Assembly (NCBI GenBank): GCA_945870175.1
Contig: CAMBRJ010000145.1
Span: 1-7,270, forward strand
Length of the DNA stretch: 7,270 nucleotides
Source: Gemmatimonas phototrophica
GTDB taxonomy: Bacteria > Gemmatimonadota > Gemmatimonadetes > Gemmatimonadales > Gemmatimonadaceae
Direction: 5' to 3'
Below the pieces are notes generated by a model. It was not told where the DNA came from. It ran no database searches and saw only the letters and a program-made list of their open reading frames with translations. Shown piece after piece: positions 4,576 through 7,270 of this stretch. Each line of letters begins with the position of its first letter. Positions within the stretch are counted from its first letter, which is position 1. Position numbers and translations under genes: made by a program.

Positions 4576-6183
4576 ATGGCGACTACAGTCCTCCCCACAC
4601 GGTTGACCGGCACGTCGTCCGCCGCCACGGCGGCGGTCATCGACGACCCGTACAAGAACAAGTACCTGATCGCGATCGCGGTGACGCTGGCCGCGGTGCT
4701 CGAACTCGTCGATACATCGATCGTGAACGTGGCGATCCCGCACATGATGGGGACGCTTGGCGCCACGCTCGATGAAATCGCGTGGGTGTCCACGTCGTAC
4801 ATCATCGCGAACGTGATCGTGATTCCGATGTCGAGCTGGCTGTCGGCGTTCTTCGGGCGGCGCAACTATCTCACCGGCTCGATCGCGATTTTCGTGATCG
4901 CCTCATTTTTCTGCGGTTCCGCCACCTCGCTCTGGGGATTGGTGTTCTGGCGCGTGATTCAAGGACTCGGCGGTGGCGCACTGCTTTCGACCGCGCAAAC
5001 CACGCTGTTCGAGGCGTTCCCCCCGCACGAGCGCGGCATCGGTCAGTCGATTTTCGGCGTGGGCGTGATGGTGGGCCCGACGCTCGGCCCGACGCTCGGC
5101 GGTTACATCGTCGATGCGTACGCGTGGCCGTGGATTTTCTACATCAACGTGCCGCTCGGCATTTTCGCTGGCTATCTCGTGTGGACATATGTGCGCGACG
5201 CGGCGCACCAGGTGAAGGCGACGACGGTGGACGTGCTGGGTATCGTCCTGCTCACGAGTGCGGTCGGCTCACTCCAGTGGATGCTGGAACGCGGCGAACG
5301 ATTCGACTGGTTCGAATCACGCTTCGTGACCGGACTCGCGATCACGTGCGTGGTCTCGGCAGTGCTCCTGGTGTGGCGCGAACTCACGATCGACGAACCG
5401 ATCATCGACTTCCGCATCTTGAAGTCGCGGCAAGTCGCTCCCGGCGTGCTGTTCGCGGCGTTCCTCGGATTGGCCCTGTACGGGTCGGTGTTCGTCTTGC
5501 CGGTCTTTCTCCAACAGTTGCACGGCTACACGGCGCAGCAAACGGGCATGGTGATCCTGCCGGGTGCTCTGGCGTCCGCGTTCACGATGGCGTTCGTGGG
5601 GCGCATCGCCAACAAGGTCGACGCCCGCCCGATGATCGTGTTCGGGGCCTTGCTGTTTTTGGGTTCGATGACGTTGATGTCGCGGCTCACACTCGACTCC
5701 GGGCAGGACGAACTGTTCTGGCCGCTCATCCTGCGCGGCGTGGGACTGGGTTTTCTGTTCGTGCCCCTCACCAGTGCGACGGTCGCCGGACTCCCGATGC
5801 GACTGATCGGTCAGGGAACCGGCATGTTCAACCTCATGCGTCAGCTGGGCGGATCGCTGGGCATTGCGACCATGGCCACGATGTTGGCACGGCAGACAGT
5901 GGTGCAGAAGCAGCTGCTCACCGAGCACGTGGGCTCGTACGATCCCACCACGATGGCGCGATTGGGCGGGCTGACGAAGGCGCTGGTAGCGCGCGGCATT
6001 GACGCGTCGATCGCGAAGCAGCAGGCACTGATGATCATGGACCGACAGATCGCGACGCAAGCCAGCGTGATCGCGTTCTCGCGCATTTACCTGCTTTCAG
6101 GAGTTCTGCTGGTGGCAGCGCTGCCGCTGCTGCTGATCTGGAAGACGGGGAAAGCAGCAAGCATCAAGGTGGATTTGCACTGA
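4576..6183 (+). CDS. emrB: EmrB-like MFS (DHA2, 14-TM) multidrug antiporter
   Basis: A 535-residue proton-driven drug exporter of the inner membrane. It shows the DHA2 signatures: ELVDTSIVNVAIP with D46 in helix 1 (motif D1, 43-55), a motif-A-like loop ending FFGRR (92-96), RVIQGLGGGAL with R126 (motif B, 126-136) and GVGVMVGPTLGPTLGGYI (motif C of antiporters, 161-178). The hydrophobicity pattern is compatible with 14 helices, and length matches EmrB-type proteins. The ATG at 4576 gives an N-terminal hydrophilic leader of about 28 residues before helix 1. No strong ribosome binding site is seen, and the 12-bp gap from the adaptor gene suggests coupling. With the adaptor and channel it makes a complete tripartite pump. 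Substrates cannot be read from sequence; EmrAB systems typically export hydrophobic compounds and uncouplers. Confidence 0.96.
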   Translation: MATTVLPTRLTGTSSAATAAVIDDPYKNKYLIAIAVTLAAVLELVDTSIVNVAIPHMMGTLGATLDEIAWVSTSYIIANVIVIPMSSWLSAFFGRRNYLTGSIAIFVIASFFCGSATSLWGLVFWRVIQGLGGGALLSTAQTTLFEAFPPHERGIGQSIFGVGVMVGPTLGPTLGGYIVDAYAWPWIFYINVPLGIFAGYLVWTYVRDAAHQVKATTVDVLGIVLLTSAVGSLQWMLERGERFDWFESRFVTGLAITCVVSAVLLVWRELTIDEPIIDFRILKSRQVAPGVLFAAFLGLALYGSVFVLPVFLQQLHGYTAQQTGMVILPGALASAFTMAFVGRIANKVDARPMIVFGALLFLGSMTLMSRLTLDSGQDELFWPLILRGVGLGFLFVPLTSATVAGLPMRLIGQGTGMFNLMRQLGGSLGIATMATMLARQTVVQKQLLTEHVGSYDPTTMARLGGLTKALVARGIDASIAKQQALMIMDRQIATQASVIAFSRIYLLSGVLLVAALPLLLIWKTGKAASIKVDLH

Positions 6184-6185
6184 TT

Positions 6186-6380
6186 GGGCTGTGGGTTGTC
6201 GGGCTTGGGGCTGTCGGGCTCTCGGCTCTCGGCCATGAGCCATGGGCCGTGGGCCATGGGTGGGTCGGTCTCTCGCAACCGATCGCTTACCACTGATCGT
6301 GGCCGCTGGCCCATGGCCCACGGCCCACGGCCGAGAGCTCAGAGCCCCAGAGCCCCAGAGCCCCAGAGCCCCAGAGCCCA
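6186..6380. repeat. Long imperfect inverted repeat made of heptamer and octamer tandem arrays
   Basis: This element fills most of the 262-bp gap after emrB. The inner stem is a perfect 17-bp pair: GGGCCGTGGGCCATGGG (6244-6260) with its reverse complement (6310-6326), around a 49-base loop. Further out GCTCTCGGCC (6225-6234) pairs with GGCCGAGAGC (6329-6338). Arms are periodic. The left has four 7-bp units of the type CC[A/G]TG[A/G]G (6233-6260), and the right has three complementary ones (6310-6330). The outer right arm is four exact AGAGCCCC octamers plus a partial fifth (6341-6379), facing diverged GGGCTGTC/GGGCTCTC octamers on the left (6187-6224). It could stop emrB transcription, although no T-run follows. 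It has no coding value. Confidence 0.85.
6341..6379 (+). repeat. AGAGCCCC octamer tandem repeat
   Basis: Four perfect copies start at 6341, 6349, 6357 and 6365, followed by a seven-base partial copy. The array forms the outer right arm of the larger inverted repeat. Perfect identity between copies, against diverged units on the opposite arm, suggests recent expansion by slippage on this side only. Confidence 0.9.
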
Positions 6381-6445
6381 GTGCCAACTGTGCAGTACTC
6401 TGTGCCCCCGCACCACAGCCCCCGCGCAGTTAGACTTGGGGAATA

Positions 6446-7066
6446 ATGACCCTCCCCTCCCGCTCATCTGCCCTATCGCTCGTCCATGAGTGGACGGCCT
6501 CCGAATCCCTCCGCAAGCACATGCTGTCGGTGGAGTGCGCGATGCGAGCCTATGCCGCCCGGCTAGGGGAAGATGTCGAGCTGTGGGGTCTGACCGGACT
6601 CATCCACGACTTCGACTACGAGCGATACCCGAACGCCAGCCAGGGTGCGGACGTCGAACATCCGGCCGAGGGCGTGCGGGTGCTGCGGGCGGCGGGCTGG
6701 CCGGAGGCGCTGTGCGAGGCGGTACTGGGGCATGCGGAGTACACCGGGGTTGCCCGGGTCACGCCGCTGGCCAAGGCCTTGTTCGCCGTCGACGAGCTCA
6801 CGGGATTGATCACCGCGAGCGCGCTGGTGAAGCCTTCGAGAGCCGTGGCCGATGTGGACGTGCCCGGGGTACGAAAGAAGATGAAGGACAAAGCCTTTGC
6901 CCGCGGCGTGAACCGGGACGACATCATCCAGGGGGCGGCAGCCCTCGAGGTCCCGCTCGATGAGCATATCGGCATTGTGCTGCACGCCATGCAGGCCGAC
7001 GCGGCCAATCTGGGGCTTGCGGGATTGGTACCCCTCTCCTCAACGCCCCCCGTTGGCGATGCGTAA
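6446..7066 (+). CDS. HD-domain metal-dependent phosphohydrolase-like protein
   Basis: A 206-residue cytoplasmic HD-superfamily protein. The metal-binding pattern is complete: H25 in RKHMLSVE, the H54-D55 pair in LIHDFDYERYP, H72 in EHPAEG, H96 in GHAEY and D116 in AVDELTG. The extra histidines H72 and H96 suggest a binuclear metal site. HD proteins hydrolyse phosphate esters of nucleotides or cyclic nucleotides; the substrate here is unknown, and the small stand-alone form is often annotated only as HDIG/HD protein. The ATG at 6446 has a weak GGGGAA three bases upstream. A -10-like TAGACT at 6431-6436 would make the message almost leaderless, but no matching -35 is evident. The ECF sigma gene begins about 24 bp after the stop, so the two may be co-transcribed. 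Confidence 0.9.
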   Translation: MTLPSRSSALSLVHEWTASESLRKHMLSVECAMRAYAARLGEDVELWGLTGLIHDFDYERYPNASQGADVEHPAEGVRVLRAAGWPEALCEAVLGHAEYTGVARVTPLAKALFAVDELTGLITASALVKPSRAVADVDVPGVRKKMKDKAFARGVNRDDIIQGAAALEVPLDEHIGIVLHAMQADAANLGLAGLVPLSSTPPVGDA

Positions 7067-7069
7067 CTC

Positions 7070-7074
7070 GGGAG
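7070..7074 (+). promoter_or_regulatory. Possible ribosome binding site for the sigma factor gene
   Basis: GGGAG follows the HD-protein stop codon by three bases and lies 15 bases before the ATG at 7090. That spacing is longer than ideal, so the sigma factor start remains uncertain. Confidence 0.3.
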
Positions 7075-7089
7075 ACCCCAACACTACCG

Positions 7090-7270
7090 ATGACATCCAT
7101 CGCCCTCTCCTTTCCCGCTGCCTCCCCCGTCATGGGGACTGACCGACCGGTGTCGGCCGAGGCGCTCGAAGAGCGGGAGTTGGTGCTCTCGGCGCAGGCG
7201 GGGGATCACACGGCATTTGCCGGACTGGTGCATCGTCATCAGCGCCGTGCCTATGCCGTCGCCCGTTCCA
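7090..7270 (+). CDS. ECF-type RNA polymerase sigma factor, N-terminal fragment
   Basis: The first 60 codons of a gene running off the right edge. After a variable leader, ERELVLSAQAGDHTAFAGLV (residues 29-48) followed by HRHQRRAYAVARS is typical of sigma-70 region 2.1 into 2.2 in ECF (RpoE/SigW-like) sigma factors. This region contacts RNA polymerase beta-prime. Such factors redirect polymerase to stress-related promoters and are usually held by an anti-sigma factor encoded next door, which would lie outside this window. The ATG at 7090 gives a leader of about 28 residues. A second in-frame ATG at 7132 would shorten it by 14 but has no purine-rich sequence ahead. Regions 2.3-4 are not visible. 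Confidence 0.82.
   Translation, partial: MTSIALSFPAASPVMGTDRPVSAEALEERELVLSAQAGDHTAFAGLVHRHQRRAYAVARS

Noticed and set aside
4782..6002. Plus-strand open frame of 406 codons in another frame of emrB
   Set aside because: Arg/His/Gly-rich shadow translation of the MFS gene, whose own frame has complete family motifs.
1324..6380. Composite transposon bounded by the two palindromic islands
   Set aside because: The islands differ in sequence, no transposase is present, and no target-site duplication is apparent.
6184..6489. Proline-rich ORFs on both strands across the large palindrome
   Set aside because: They are translations of the octamer/heptamer repeats, without ribosome binding sites or known domains.

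Overview
This window looks like chromosomal sequence from a high-GC, Gram-negative-type bacterium. The evidence is a TolC-family outer-membrane channel with a signal peptide, GTG starts, strong G/C preference at third codon positions, and long G/C-rich intergenic palindromes. The overall style is reminiscent of Gemmatimonadota, but that placement is an impression and not demonstrated by the sequence.

Layout. Bases 1-177 hold the C-terminal end of an endonuclease III (Nth-like) gene with its four-cysteine iron-sulfur motif. Next come six degenerate units of an exact 16-bp period (188-283) and, on the minus strand, a very short lipoprotein-like ORF (277-423) that may be a truncated remnant. A cyclophilin-type peptidyl-prolyl isomerase (648-1118) and a 59-residue single-span membrane protein (1138-1317) form a probable two-gene unit. 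A complex nested palindrome (1324-1454) separates this unit from the next operon.

The core of the window is a regulator-first drug-efflux operon at 1532-6183. It encodes a TetR-family repressor, a TolC-like outer-membrane factor, an EmrA/HlyD-like membrane fusion protein and an EmrB-like 14-helix MFS (DHA2) antiporter. Together these would form a complete tripartite pump spanning inner membrane, periplasm and outer membrane. A 26-bp near-perfect palindrome just upstream of the TetR start is the obvious candidate operator. Repressor and channel genes overlap by 4 bp (ATGA), so autoregulation of the whole operon is likely.

After the operon, 6186-6380 is a large imperfect inverted repeat built from heptamer and octamer tandem repeats. 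It is followed by an HD-domain phosphohydrolase-like gene (6446-7066) and the first 60 codons of an ECF-type sigma factor that runs off the right edge (from about 7090).

The coding genes all belong to known families, and I do not see a clearly new biological system. The least explained material is intergenic: the 16-bp array, the two long palindromic islands and the short TACTCCC repeat.
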